Below are positions 30,508 to 39,262 of a stretch of DNA of 64,000 nt, one piece after another. This DNA comes from Paenibacillus segetis. GTDB taxonomy: Bacteria > Bacillota > Bacilli > Paenibacillales > Paenibacillaceae. Under the pieces are notes generated by a model. That model searched no databases. It saw only the letters and a program-made list of their open reading frames with translations, and had not been told where the DNA came from. The stretch covers positions 3,395,990 through 3,459,989 of the forward strand of contig NZ_BMFT01000001.1 of the NCBI RefSeq assembly GCF_014639155.1. Direction: 5' to 3'. The position numbers and the translations under genes are program-made. Position 1 is the stretch's first letter; every line of letters starts with the position of its first letter.

Positions 30508-31121
30508 ATAATATATCTCCTTTTTGAGTTTAATTAATTTTTCTCATCCCACCCAAACCCTCCCTTACCGTAAGGGAGGGCCCCAAGGGCTTGCTGCCCT
30601 TTGGATACCCGCTTCGGGAACGTGGGAGGCTTAGAGGCGCTCCTGCCCGCTGTCCCCTTGCGGGGATGCGCTGTATTTTGGTTCGTGGAACGCTTTTCCC
30701 CCTTCGGGTACGTCTCACTTTTGCTTCACCCGGGCTACCTGGAAACACGCTGGCGAATTCTGCTGCTTTCGGATCACCCGGGTATGCTACGTGCTATGAG
30801 CCGCTTGTCGTCCCTGTGGGACACGCTCTACTGCTGGCGCTCCTCATACTAAGGCGCTGAGCACTACTGCGTGCTTCAGAGCATTACTGCGTGTTGCGAG
30901 CCGCTGTCTCCTTCGGAGATGCGGCTACTTCTGAGCTTGTACCTGCTACTTGAAGATTAAGGGGAGGGGCTAGAGTGTGAAATGATTCTGAAGAAGCGTA
31001 GCGTTCGCCTTTGTTTCCGGATTTCTACTACAGCTAAATTCATATAATAAAAGAAATCTGGAAACAACAGCGATCGTAAGAACATTTCACACTTGACGCC
31101 CAATCAACCATAATCAATCAC
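30508..31121. other. GC-rich hairpin island between hisS and aspS
   Basis: No credible gene; base composition is far richer in G+C than the flanks. Several short inverted repeats occur: CCCTCCCTTAC/GTAAGGGAGGG (30558-30580), CGC-TGTCCCC/GGGGATGCG (30648-30670), a weaker one at about 30801-30826, and GCCGCTGTCTCC/GGAGATGCGGC (30900-30925). The second and last are variants of one unit. It resembles a mobile, repeat-derived intergenic insertion rather than coding sequence. Confidence 0.7.
30974..31093. repeat. 120-bp imperfect palindrome
   Basis: It begins AGTGTGAAATG and ends with the exact complement CATTTCACACT. Internal arms also match: GTTTCCGGATTTCT against AGAAATCTGGAAAC, and TTCT near one end against AGAA near the other. 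It could fold into a long hairpin, like a small non-autonomous repeat element. Confidence 0.75.
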
Positions 31122-32369
31122 TTACTTACCCAGCTCACTTACAAGATCCGACAATTTGACGGTGCGTTGCTCGCCGCTCTCCATAGACTTGAGTGCGATT
31201 TCGCCGCGCTCTAGTTCGTCATCGCCAAGAATGGCGGTATAGCGGGCTTGCATGCGGTCAGCGGATTTCATTTGCGCCTTCATTTTACGGCCAAGATAAT
31301 CACGCTCGGCGATATATCCAGCTTGGCGAAGCTTGAACAGCTGAGTTGTAACTTCCTTGTCTGCAGCTTCTCCAAGAGCAACAAGGTAAACATCAAGCGG
31401 TTTGAGGCTGCTAATTTCGATTCCTTGTTTCTCTAAAATGATAGCGATCCGTTCCAGGCCAATCCCGAATCCAATACCAGGTTGATCTGGACCCCCCACT
31501 TCCTTAACAAGACCGTTATAACGTCCACCGCCACCAATCGTGTCGATAGCGCCAATGCCTTCAGCTTTATATTCAAACGCAGTATGCGTATAATAGTCCA
31601 GTCCCCGAACGAGGCGGTGGTTGATAACATAGTTAACGTCCATCGCTGTCAGTAGCTCCTGTACCTTATTAAAATGTGTCGTACATTCTTCATCAAGACT
31701 ATCTAGAATAGATGGAGCATCCCCGAACTTATCCTGATCAACTTTACAGTCTAGAACGCGCAATGGATTACGATCCATCCGAGATTGACAATCTTTACAT
31801 AGAGTATCTTTCATCGGTGTCAAGAATTGAAGCAGCTTCTCACGATATACGGCACGGCTAGCCGGATTGCCTACGGAGTTTAGTTCTACCTTTACTCCTT
31901 GTAAGCCTAGCTCACGACAAAATTGATATCCGAGGGCTACGACCTCGGCATCGATCGCCGGATCTGTCGCTCCAAATGCTTCTACACCAAACTGATGAAA
32001 TTGACGTTGACGTCCAGCCTGCGGCCGCTCATACCGGAACATCGGTCCGATATAATAAAGCTTACTTACATCTGGCTCCCCATAAAGTTTGTTCTCTACA
32101 TAAGAGCGGACAACGCCAGCCGTACCTTCAGGTCTGAGCGTCATACTTCGTTCGCCCTTATCTAAGAAGGTATACATTTCTTTCTCGACAATATCCGTTG
32201 TTTCACCAACACCACGAGCGAACAGAGAAGTCTGTTCAAAAATCGGTGTCCGGATTTCCCGATAATTGAAGCGTAGGCATAAATCACGAACCTTCTCTTC
32301 AATATACTGCCATTTCTCGACTACGCCAGGTAGCAAATCCTGCGTTCCTGTCGGTTTTTGAAAAGCCAT
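31122..32369 (-). CDS. hisS: Histidyl-tRNA synthetase
   Basis: 415 aa from MAFQKPTGTQD; the GGAGG upstream fits this ATG and not the one three codons earlier. Class II signatures FNYREIRTPIFEQTSLFARGVGE, motif 2 FRYERPQAGRQRQFHQFGVE, the HisA motif RGLDYYTHTAFE, and GIGFGIGLERIAIIL. C-terminal anticodon domain from about residue 325. Controlled by the T-box leader upstream. Confidence 0.97.
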   Translation of the reverse strand: MAFQKPTGTQDLLPGVVEKWQYIEEKVRDLCLRFNYREIRTPIFEQTSLFARGVGETTDIVEKEMYTFLDKGERSMTLRPEGTAGVVRSYVENKLYGEPDVSKLYYIGPMFRYERPQAGRQRQFHQFGVEAFGATDPAIDAEVVALGYQFCRELGLQGVKVELNSVGNPASRAVYREKLLQFLTPMKDTLCKDCQSRMDRNPLRVLDCKVDQDKFGDAPSILDSLDEECTTHFNKVQELLTAMDVNYVINHRLVRGLDYYTHTAFEYKAEGIGAIDTIGGGGRYNGLVKEVGGPDQPGIGFGIGLERIAIILEKQGIEISSLKPLDVYLVALGEAADKEVTTQLFKLRQAGYIAERDYLGRKMKAQMKSADRMQARYTAILGDDELERGEIALKSMESGEQRTVKLSDLVSELGK

Positions 32370-32424
32370 GTGCTCCATCCTCCATCCAATATCAGTTTTT
32401 TCTTATGCTTAATAGCTCTGAAAA

Positions 32425-32800
32425 TAAAAAAATCCCGTCCCTGTTATTTACAACAGGGACGAGAGATTGGATTCCAAATCACCCGTGGTGCCACCCACAT
32501 TCCGAATACCAACGCCGGACCAACATAACATGATTGTTATAATTTGCCCCAACAATATTATGGTATTCGCTCAAAGCGGTTAACGCCCGCCTACGCCGTA
32601 TGTCTACTTTTTGAGAGAGGATTACCCTGCCCGCAAATTTCGTCAACAGTTCTCGGAGAAGTCTTTCGTTCAATCATCACCAGAATCCTTCCAGCCTGAC
32701 TGTAAAAGTCGGGGATTCCTCTCTGCGGGTGTGGGGCTGAAGTACTTTGTCCCGTCATCAAATAAGTATGAAACAAATAGTATATTTCCTGATTTTAAGT
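32425..32800 (-). promoter_or_regulatory. T-box riboswitch leader of hisS
   Basis: Reading leftward: GCAGAGAGGAATCCCC, the GCTGGAAGG box, the T-box GGGTGGCACCACGGG (about 32487-32501), and a strong terminator GTCCCTGTT/AACAGGGAC followed by TTTTTTT. It should answer to uncharged tRNA-His or tRNA-Asp; the specifier triplet could not be fixed by eye. Confidence 0.9.
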
Positions 32801-32838
32801 AACCATTGCAACAAAGTCAAGCCCAAACCAAGAAAAAA

Positions 32839-32862
32839 ACCTGTCACCAACGGGGTGCAGGT
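32839..32862 (-). terminator. Terminator after the 145-aa stress-type protein gene
   Basis: On the minus strand ACCTGCACCCC pairs with GGTGACAGGT and is followed by TTTTTTT. It is about 130 bp past the stop codon at 32990. Confidence 0.8.
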
Positions 32863-32989
32863 CCAAAAGTTAATATATTAAAAGGGGGTCATGCTGTTAT
32901 TATATACAGACAATGTTAAGGGAACATGATTCTAATATTACAGTTATATTACAAACTTGAATGCGCTTTATTTATTTTAAGTCCTGTCA

Positions 32990-33427
32990 TTACTCCGTTT
33001 GATCCACATACGCACCTTGACTTCGCAACTTTTGGACGATATTTTCGTAATCGCCCTCCTTTACTTTAGCACTAAGTACGTATTCCAAACTTCCGTAATC
33101 ATCATCTCCGCTAAGATTACTGTCTACGGCGGAATCAGCTGCAATCCCTTCGTCAGTTGATCCCTCTCCTTCAATATCCCTCGCTACAACTGGAATAACA
33201 CCAATGGAAGAAGTTGTTCCTGAATACCCAGCAGCAACTACATTTTCTCCAGCTTGAACACTTCCATATAAAGGAAGTATGGGATGAAGAATGTTATGGG
33301 AAATAATCCCATTATTATCGTCGAGACGTCCCACCTCTAAATGCTCGACATTCATCGTTAAGAGACTGCTCCTGGCACCCTCCGCCTCATCTTCATTCTT
33401 GAAATAAGCTTGAATGTATTGGGACAT
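32990..33427 (-). CDS. Hypothetical protein, general-stress-like
   Basis: 145 aa from the ATG at 33427 (MSQYIQAYFKNEDEAEGARSSL), which has AGGAG 8 bp upstream. The N terminus looks like the short helical/sheet unit that follows sequence pairs in YflT-type heat-induced proteins (FKNEDEAEGARSSL...HLEVGRL). The middle is glycine and serine rich, and the end (YVLSAKVKEGDYENIVQKLRSQGAYVD) looks like a second such unit. No firm family; function unknown. Confidence 0.6.
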   Translation of the reverse strand: MSQYIQAYFKNEDEAEGARSSLLTMNVEHLEVGRLDDNNGIISHNILHPILPLYGSVQAGENVVAAGYSGTTSSIGVIPVVARDIEGEGSTDEGIAADSAVDSNLSGDDDYGSLEYVLSAKVKEGDYENIVQKLRSQGAYVDQTE

Positions 33428-33520
33428 ATCCATCACTCCTCATCTATTCAAATCTTTTTACTTTTCTAGGTTGTTATTACCCGAATGTCACGATTTTATA
33501 ACAGCGAACTTTCGCATAAA

Positions 33521-33542
33521 AAAAGAGCCCTTAGGCTCTTTT
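33521..33542 (-). terminator. Terminator after 55-aa ORF
   Basis: AAAAGAGCC/GGCTCTTTT stem followed on the minus strand by TTTTTTT. Confidence 0.85.
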
Positions 33543-33577
33543 ATATCAAAAAATTTGTCATTTGCATTTACAATGCT

Positions 33578-33745
33578 TTATTTCCCATGACGAGGAAGCA
33601 ATCCCCTTGAAGGTTTAACTTCTTGATGAATCAGAATAAATTCTTCGTTGTGAGCTATTCGGGCTATGATCCCCGCCTCAACCGAGCTTCCGGATGTTAT
33701 AAGAGGTGAGCATTGCCATAGTCTAGACTGTATAGATTGGCGCAT
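33578..33745 (-). CDS. Hypothetical 55-aa protein
   Basis: Starts at ATG 33745 (MRQSIQSRLWQCSPLI) with AAGGAG 9-10 bp upstream and ends 35 bp before a strong terminator, which supports a real small gene. It is basic, with no transmembrane segment or recognisable motif. A longer reading to 33811 lacks a ribosome site. Confidence 0.55.
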   Translation of the reverse strand: MRQSIQSRLWQCSPLITSGSSVEAGIIARIAHNEEFILIHQEVKPSRGLLPRHGK

Positions 33746-33846
33746 GGGATAGAACTCCTTTTTATTAATGAGATCATCTTTTCTAGTGGGCTTATTAAAA
33801 AGCTTGTCCACAAAAGATACTCCCTATCCCATAACTTTCATCCAAT

Positions 33847-34296
33847 TTACGATAGTGTTGGACTATCAAGTATAATCGTTACCGGACCCCAATTGATCAG
33901 TTCAACATCCATTTCAGCACCAAACTCTCCAGTTTCAACGATCAGACCCTTATCCCTAAGCAACTCGTTAAACCGATCATACAGCGGAGCTGCAACATCT
34001 GGTTTCGCTGCCGCCATGAAATTAGGACGTTTACCTTTTCGGCAATCCGCATACAACGTAAATTGAGATACAGACAGAATAGCCCCACCTACATCCATTA
34101 CGCTGTGATTTAGTTTACCTTCCTGGTCCTCAAAAATACGCAGGCCTGATACTTTTTCAGCAAGGTAAATGGCATCCTTTTCGGTATCCTCATGTGTGAT
34201 TCCTACTAACAGCATAAGTCCATGATCGATGTTACCGATCACACTCCCATTTATCGTAACTTTAGCACTCTTACAACGTTGAACAACGATTCTCAT
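33847..34296 (-). CDS. dtd: D-aminoacyl-tRNA deacylase
   Basis: 149 aa. [33 protein letters not shown] at the N terminus, the active-site threonine motif [19 protein letters not shown], and [23 protein letters not shown] at the end. It hydrolyses D-amino acids from mischarged tRNA. Directly downstream of relA (45 bp), as in Bacillus. Confidence 0.96.
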   Translation of the reverse strand: MRIVVQRCKSAKVTINGSVIGNIDHGLMLLVGITHEDTEKDAIYLAEKVSGLRIFEDQEGKLNHSVMDVGGAILSVSQFTLYADCRKGKRPNFMAAAKPDVAAPLYDRFNELLRDKGLIVETGEFGAEMDVELINWGPVTIILDSPTLS

Positions 34297-34341
34297 GTAG
34301 CTTTTACTCCTTCATTTCTGTAAACATTCATCTCAATAACC

Positions 34342-36519
34342 TTATTGCATAATACGGTGTACCGTATAAACGTCCTTCACTCGTTTAATTTTCTCCACTA
34401 CGGAGTGAAGATGGTCCGTGTTACGAATCAGAATCGTCATATGAATTAAAGCCATCTTGTTTTTATCCGAACGCCCTGAGACGGCTGACATATTGGTTTT
34501 GCTCTCTGATACTGCTTGCAATACTTCATTAAGGAAATTGCGGCGATCATGTCCTGTAATTTCGATATCCACGCTATAGTTGGCTTCAACCGCATTTTCC
34601 CACTCTACCTCAATCACGCGAGCTGCTTCTTCACCATCATTTGCTGAAGGAATATTAGGACAATCACTTCGGTGGACGGAAACCCCACGGCCACGAGTAA
34701 TATAGCCCACAATATCATCCCCAGGTACCGGGTTACAGCATCTAGCAAAGCGCACGAGTAAATTATCAATACCTTTAACAACGACTCCGTTCGTTGGACG
34801 CCTACGTTCCTGTGCTGGTGCTGCCTTGACTTCCTTCACTTCTGAAGTAAGCTCAATATGTCCGGAATCATCCTGTTCTTTACGTAATTTCTCAGTAAGC
34901 TTTGTAACAACCTGTGCTGCCGTTATCCCGCCGAATCCAATAGCAGACAACATATCATCAATATCGTTAAAAGAGTACTTTTTGGCAGCCTCTAGAAGCT
35001 TGTCGTCCGTCATCCAAGGGGAAACCTCGATACCTGCGCGTTTCAACTCGCGCTCAATCGCTTCACGACCCTTTTCAACATTTTCTTCTCGCTTCTCTTT
35101 CTTAAACCATTGTTTAATTTTACTGCGGGCATGAGAAGACTGGGCAATCTTGATCCAATCCTGACTTGGTCCATAAGAATGTTTGGACGTCAGAATTTCT
35201 ACAATATCCCCTGTTTTTAACTTATGGTCGAGCGGTACGATTCTTCCGTTCACTTTAGCACCAATCGTACGGTTTCCAACCTCTGTATGAATCCGATAAG
35301 CGAAATCAAGTGGAACTGAGCCAATAGGCAATTCTACAACTTCGCCAGACGGTGTAAATACAAACACCAAATCGGAGAAGAAATCCATTTTAAGCGATTC
35401 AACAAACTCTGATGCATCCTTCGCCTCATGCTGTAGCTCCAATATTTCGCGGAAGAATGTCATCTTATTATCTGGAGTACTAACATCGGTTCCTTCTTTG
35501 TAAGCCCAATGCGCCGCAATCCCGAATTCCGCCGTACGATGCATTTCACGTGTTCGGATCTGGACTTCTGTAGGCTCGCCCGTAGGTCCAACTACCGTTG
35601 TATGCAGAGATTGATACATATTTGCCTTCGGCATAGCAATATAATCTTTGAACCGCCCAGGCATAGGCTTCCAGAGCGTATGAATAATCCCAAGCGTCGC
35701 GTAACAATCTTTAATATTATCTACAATAATACGAATTGCGAGCAAATCATAAATTTCATTAAACTGTTTGTTCTTCGTCGTCATTTTTTTATACACACTA
35801 TAAATATGTTTCGGACGTCCAGACAACTCTGCTTCTACGCCCATTTCCTCAAGTTTCTCAACGATACGGGAAATAACGCTCTTAATAAACTCCTCACGTT
35901 CTGCCCGCTTCTTGTTCATTAAATTAGCAATACGATAGTACTGCTGCGGATTCAGATAACGAAGTGCAATATCTTCCATTTCCCATTTAATCGCAGAAAT
36001 ACCGAGCCTGTGAGCAATTGGACAAAAAATTTCTAATGTCTCATAAGCAATACGCCGTTGACTCTCTTCCGATTGATATTTCAGCGTCCGCATGTTATGC
36101 AGACGGTCTGCTAGCTTTATGACAATGACCCGTATATCCTGTGCCATAGCAATGAACATTTTTCGGTAATTTTCATTTTGTTGCTCTTCTTTGGAACGAA
36201 ACTTAATCCGCTCCAACTTGGTTAACCCATCAACCAGCAATGCACAATCGTTGCCAAACTGATCCTGTATTTCCTTTAAAGAAACGGTCGTATCCTCCAC
36301 CACATCGTGAAGAAGCGCTGCAATGATTGACAGAACGTCCATCTGCATATTCACTACAATTTCTGCAACCGCTAGAGGATGCAGTATATATTGTTCGCCG
36401 GATTTGCGAGTCTGTCCGTGATGGGCCTGTTCCGCAAAGTCGTACGCTCTCCGAATGCGCTGGAGATCCTGTTCTTTTATATACGTGGACGCCTTTTCAA
36501 GTAATCGCTCTATGCCCAT
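34342..36519 (-). CDS. relA: Bifunctional (p)ppGpp synthetase/hydrolase RelA/SpoT
   Basis: 725 aa. HD hydrolase domain (RKSGEQYILHPLAVAEI, ALLHDVVEDTTVS, about residues 38-75), synthetase domain (SGRPKHIYSVYKKM, YDLLAIRIIVDN), TGS domain (VFVFTPSGEVVELPIGSVPLDFAYRIHTEVG), zinc-finger-like region (RFARCCNPVPGDDIVGYITRGRGVSVHRSDC) and C-terminal ACT domain. Both activities appear intact, as in Firmicute Rel. apt and recJ lie beyond the inserted plus-strand genes. Confidence 0.97.
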   Translation of the reverse strand: MGIERLLEKASTYIKEQDLQRIRRAYDFAEQAHHGQTRKSGEQYILHPLAVAEIVVNMQMDVLSIIAALLHDVVEDTTVSLKEIQDQFGNDCALLVDGLTKLERIKFRSKEEQQNENYRKMFIAMAQDIRVIVIKLADRLHNMRTLKYQSEESQRRIAYETLEIFCPIAHRLGISAIKWEMEDIALRYLNPQQYYRIANLMNKKRAEREEFIKSVISRIVEKLEEMGVEAELSGRPKHIYSVYKKMTTKNKQFNEIYDLLAIRIIVDNIKDCYATLGIIHTLWKPMPGRFKDYIAMPKANMYQSLHTTVVGPTGEPTEVQIRTREMHRTAEFGIAAHWAYKEGTDVSTPDNKMTFFREILELQHEAKDASEFVESLKMDFFSDLVFVFTPSGEVVELPIGSVPLDFAYRIHTEVGNRTIGAKVNGRIVPLDHKLKTGDIVEILTSKHSYGPSQDWIKIAQSSHARSKIKQWFKKEKREENVEKGREAIERELKRAGIEVSPWMTDDKLLEAAKKYSFNDIDDMLSAIGFGGITAAQVVTKLTEKLRKEQDDSGHIELTSEVKEVKAAPAQERRRPTNGVVVKGIDNLLVRFARCCNPVPGDDIVGYITRGRGVSVHRSDCPNIPSANDGEEAARVIEVEWENAVEANYSVDIEITGHDRRNFLNEVLQAVSESKTNMSAVSGRSDKNKMALIHMTILIRNTDHLHSVVEKIKRVKDVYTVHRIMQ

Positions 36520-36782
36520 TGAATACTATTCGTTTCCTTTCTATGTGAAGATAAACTTGAATATAAATGAAAGAGGGCATTCGACCCCCAATTTTGATTT
36601 GCTATAATTATGACTCTTGTGTCCCCTTCCGTCAACTCTTACAGCACCAGCTATGAAATTATTTGAAAAGTGTACTGCGTTTTCGTATAAAAATAGATTG
36701 ACTAAAGAAGGTATTTTTACCATACTTGACGAATAATTATATGAATAACCAATACATATTTTCAGGAGGATGTTATATTCGT

Positions 36783-37130
36783 ATGAATGATACTAATTTA
36801 GGACCATCCTCAACTGGGTTAGACCCCAAAGTAGCCGGACTTCTCTGTTACCTGGTTGGCTTCGTTACAGGAATTATTTTCCTTATTATTGAAAAGGAAA
36901 ATCGATTCATTAAGTTCCATGCCATGCAATCCATTATTGTATTTGGCTCACTAGTCGTTGTGAACATTATTCTTGGCTTTATACCGGTTATTGGCTGGAT
37001 CGTAGGATTCATTCTTACTCCGTTAACCTTCATTCTCTGGATTGTCCTCATGTTATTAGCACTTCAGGGAAAAACGTTCAAACTGCCATTTGCCGGAGAT
37101 ATCGCAGAACAACAAATGAATAAATTCTAA
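36783..37130 (+). CDS. DUF4870-type small membrane protein
   Basis: 115 aa from the ATG at 36783; AGGAGG lies 13 bp upstream, a little far. Three hydrophobic segments: GLLCYLVGFVTGIIFLII, SIIVFGSLVVVNIILGFI and WIVGFILTPLTFILWIVLML. The sequence NRFIKFHAMQSI between segments one and two is the DUF4870 signature. Membrane location; function unknown. It is an inserted plus-strand gene between relA and apt. Confidence 0.8.
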   Translation: MNDTNLGPSSTGLDPKVAGLLCYLVGFVTGIIFLIIEKENRFIKFHAMQSIIVFGSLVVVNIILGFIPVIGWIVGFILTPLTFILWIVLMLLALQGKTFKLPFAGDIAEQQMNKF

Positions 37131-37156
37131 ATCTCATCAAGAAGCCCATCTAAATT

Positions 37157-37192
37157 AGACCTGGAAATCCCTTTAAGGCGGGATCCCAGGTC
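37157..37192 (+). terminator. Terminator after DUF4870 gene
   Basis: AGACCTGG...CCAGGTCT with inner TCCC/GGGA, followed by TTTTTTT. Confidence 0.9.
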
Positions 37193-37349
37193 TTTTTTTG
37201 CCAATTTTCTGTATTTTAAGTGAATCACATGGAGAATATATTACATGGGATGTCAACATTCCAAATTTTATGTTGAAAAATGTCAGCATTATATTTAATC
37301 TATTAAGGATAGTTATACTATGAACGATAAATTTAGAGGAGTGACTCTG

Positions 37350-38645
37350 TTGCAACGCGAAATTCAAGTGAATGAAAAAGTACCATTTGGGCCTGGTCTA
37401 CTGCTGAGTCTTCAGCATTTGTTCGCCATGTTCGGAAGCACCGTGCTTGTACCAAATCTTTTCCATGTTGACCCAGGTATGATTCTGCTCATGAACGGCG
37501 TCGGCACCCTGCTGTACATCCTAGTCTGCAAAGGGAAAATCCCTGCTTACCTCGGATCCAGCTTTGCCTTCATTTCTCCAGTTAGTGTCGTTCTTGCGAC
37601 ACACGCCGACTCCGGAAATGGTTACGCACTTGCTCTTGGTGCCTTTATCGTTACCGGGATCGTCTTTATCCTAGTCGGTTTACTTATTAAGTATGTAGGT
37701 ACCGCTTGGATTGACGTCGTATTTCCACCAGCAGCCATGGGGGCCATTGTCGCCTTGATTGGTCTGGAGCTCATCCCCGTCGCGGCAGGTATGGCCGGTC
37801 TTATATCTTCAGATGGTTCTGCGGATTGGACGCCAAATTCTACAGCTATCATGCTCTCTATGGTTACGTTAGGCGTCACTGTACTAGGTGCTGTTCTCTT
37901 CCGCGGATTCCCGAAAATTATTCATATCCTAATTGGTATCATTGTAGGTTACGGACTTGCTTACCTACTTGGTGAAGTTGAAACATCAAAAATTGCTGCT
38001 GCTCAATGGTTATCAGCTCCACATGTAACTACTCCGCAATGGGATTTATCCGTTATTATAACAATTATTCCAGCAGCTCTCGTCGTTATCGTTGAGCACA
38101 TCGGACACTTGCTTGTAACGAGTAATATTGTTGGTAAAGATTTATCCAAAGATCCAGGGCTACACCGTTCGTTGATGGGAAATGGTATTTCTACCGTGAT
38201 ATCAGGTTTCGTTGGCTCAACACCGAATACAACTTATGGTGAGAACATCGGTGTTATGGCTCTAACAAGAGTATATTCTATCTTTGTTATTGGCGGAGCA
38301 GCCATCTTCGCTATTCTGCTCTCGTTCTCGGGTAAATTTTCTGCGATCATTTCGTTTATTCCCGTGCCAGTTATGGGCGGCGTTTCCCTACTTTTATTCG
38401 GTGTCATTGCTGCCTCAGGTCTACGCATCCTGGTAGAACAAAAAGTTGACTACTCCAAGTCGACAAACCTTTTACTTACCAGTATCGTATTGGTTATCGG
38501 CCTAAGTGGAACGAAGCTGACCATGGGCGACGTAGAATTGAAAGGAATGGCTCTTGCTACGATTGTCGGCATTCTACTCAGCCTATTCTTCAAACTGATT
38601 CAAGTCCTTGGTCTTTCTAATGAGAAAGAAGAGGCATCTCACTAA
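37350..38645 (+). CDS. uraA: Uracil permease (NCS2 family)
   Basis: 431 aa from TTG at 37350, chosen because GAGGAG stands 8 bp upstream; an ATG at 37320 has none. About 14 membrane segments. NCS2 features: LLLSLQHLFAMFGSTVLVP at the start, KIPAYLGSSFAFISP, and the late EHIGHLLVTSNIVGKDLSKDPGLHRSLMGNG with GSTPNTTYGENIGVMALTRVYS. It imports uracil by proton symport. No PyrR attenuator was seen in the 120 bp upstream. Confidence 0.92.
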   Translation: MQREIQVNEKVPFGPGLLLSLQHLFAMFGSTVLVPNLFHVDPGMILLMNGVGTLLYILVCKGKIPAYLGSSFAFISPVSVVLATHADSGNGYALALGAFIVTGIVFILVGLLIKYVGTAWIDVVFPPAAMGAIVALIGLELIPVAAGMAGLISSDGSADWTPNSTAIMLSMVTLGVTVLGAVLFRGFPKIIHILIGIIVGYGLAYLLGEVETSKIAAAQWLSAPHVTTPQWDLSVIITIIPAALVVIVEHIGHLLVTSNIVGKDLSKDPGLHRSLMGNGISTVISGFVGSTPNTTYGENIGVMALTRVYSIFVIGGAAIFAILLSFSGKFSAIISFIPVPVMGGVSLLLFGVIAASGLRILVEQKVDYSKSTNLLLTSIVLVIGLSGTKLTMGDVELKGMALATIVGILLSLFFKLIQVLGLSNEKEEASH

Positions 38646-38659
38646 ACAAACTGAATTAT

Positions 38660-38711
38660 CGATAAGTAAAAGGTCCCTGCGCTATATGCGTCAGGGACCT
38701 TTTACTTATCG
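38660..38711. terminator. Long bidirectional terminator between uraA and apt
   Basis: A 52-bp nearly perfect palindrome (CGATAAGTAAAAGGTCCCTG ... CAGGGACCTTTTACTTATCG) ends 4 bp before the apt stop on the opposite strand. T-runs exist on both sides, so it serves both convergent genes. Confidence 0.9.
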
Positions 38712-38715
38712 AATA

Positions 38716-39228
38716 TTAATATTTCATGAGTGAGAATACATTGATATCCGGAAGTTTGGCTCGTCCGTTCAGTTCACATAATTCTATCAAGAAAGCCGTA
38801 CCTACGATATTACCCCCAAGTTGCTTAACCAAGTTGACCGAAGTCGAAATGGTCCCCCCTGTTGCAAGCAAATCATCGGCGATTAATACATTTTGACCTG
38901 GTTTAATAGCATCACTGTGCATAGCTAGAGTGTCTTTGCCATATTCCAAATCGTATCCAACTTCAATTGTCTCATAAGGAAGCTTACCACTCTTGCGAAT
39001 CGGTACAAATCCAACTCCAAGTGCATACGCTAGTGGGGCTCCAACTACAAAGCCACGGGCTTCCGGACCTGCGATGAGGTCAATTTGAAGGTCAGATACC
39101 ATTTTCTTCATTTCATCTATCGCTTGACGATACTTGTCCCCATCGTTAAGCAAAGTTGTGATGTCTTTGAAACTAATCCCTGGTTGTGGAAAATCGGGAA
39201 TCACACGAATATACTCTTTAAAATCCAA
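38716..39228 (-). CDS. apt: Adenine phosphoribosyltransferase
   Basis: 170 aa. [21 protein letters not shown] at the N terminus, [18 protein letters not shown], and the PRPP-binding loop [16 protein letters not shown] (about 117-132). Salvages adenine to AMP. It lies 34 bp downstream of recJ, as in Bacillus. Confidence 0.97.
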   Translation of the reverse strand: MDFKEYIRVIPDFPQPGISFKDITTLLNDGDKYRQAIDEMKKMVSDLQIDLIAGPEARGFVVGAPLAYALGVGFVPIRKSGKLPYETIEVGYDLEYGKDTLAMHSDAIKPGQNVLIADDLLATGGTISTSVNLVKQLGGNIVGTAFLIELCELNGRAKLPDINVFSLMKY

Positions 39229-39262
39229 ATAAATCTCCTCCTAAAATTGTGCGCTATTCTTA

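Noticed and set aside
30530..30860. Overlapping ORFs in both directions inside the GC-rich island
   Set aside because: They exist because stop codons are rare in GC-rich sequence; no ribosome sites and low-complexity basic or hydrophobic products.
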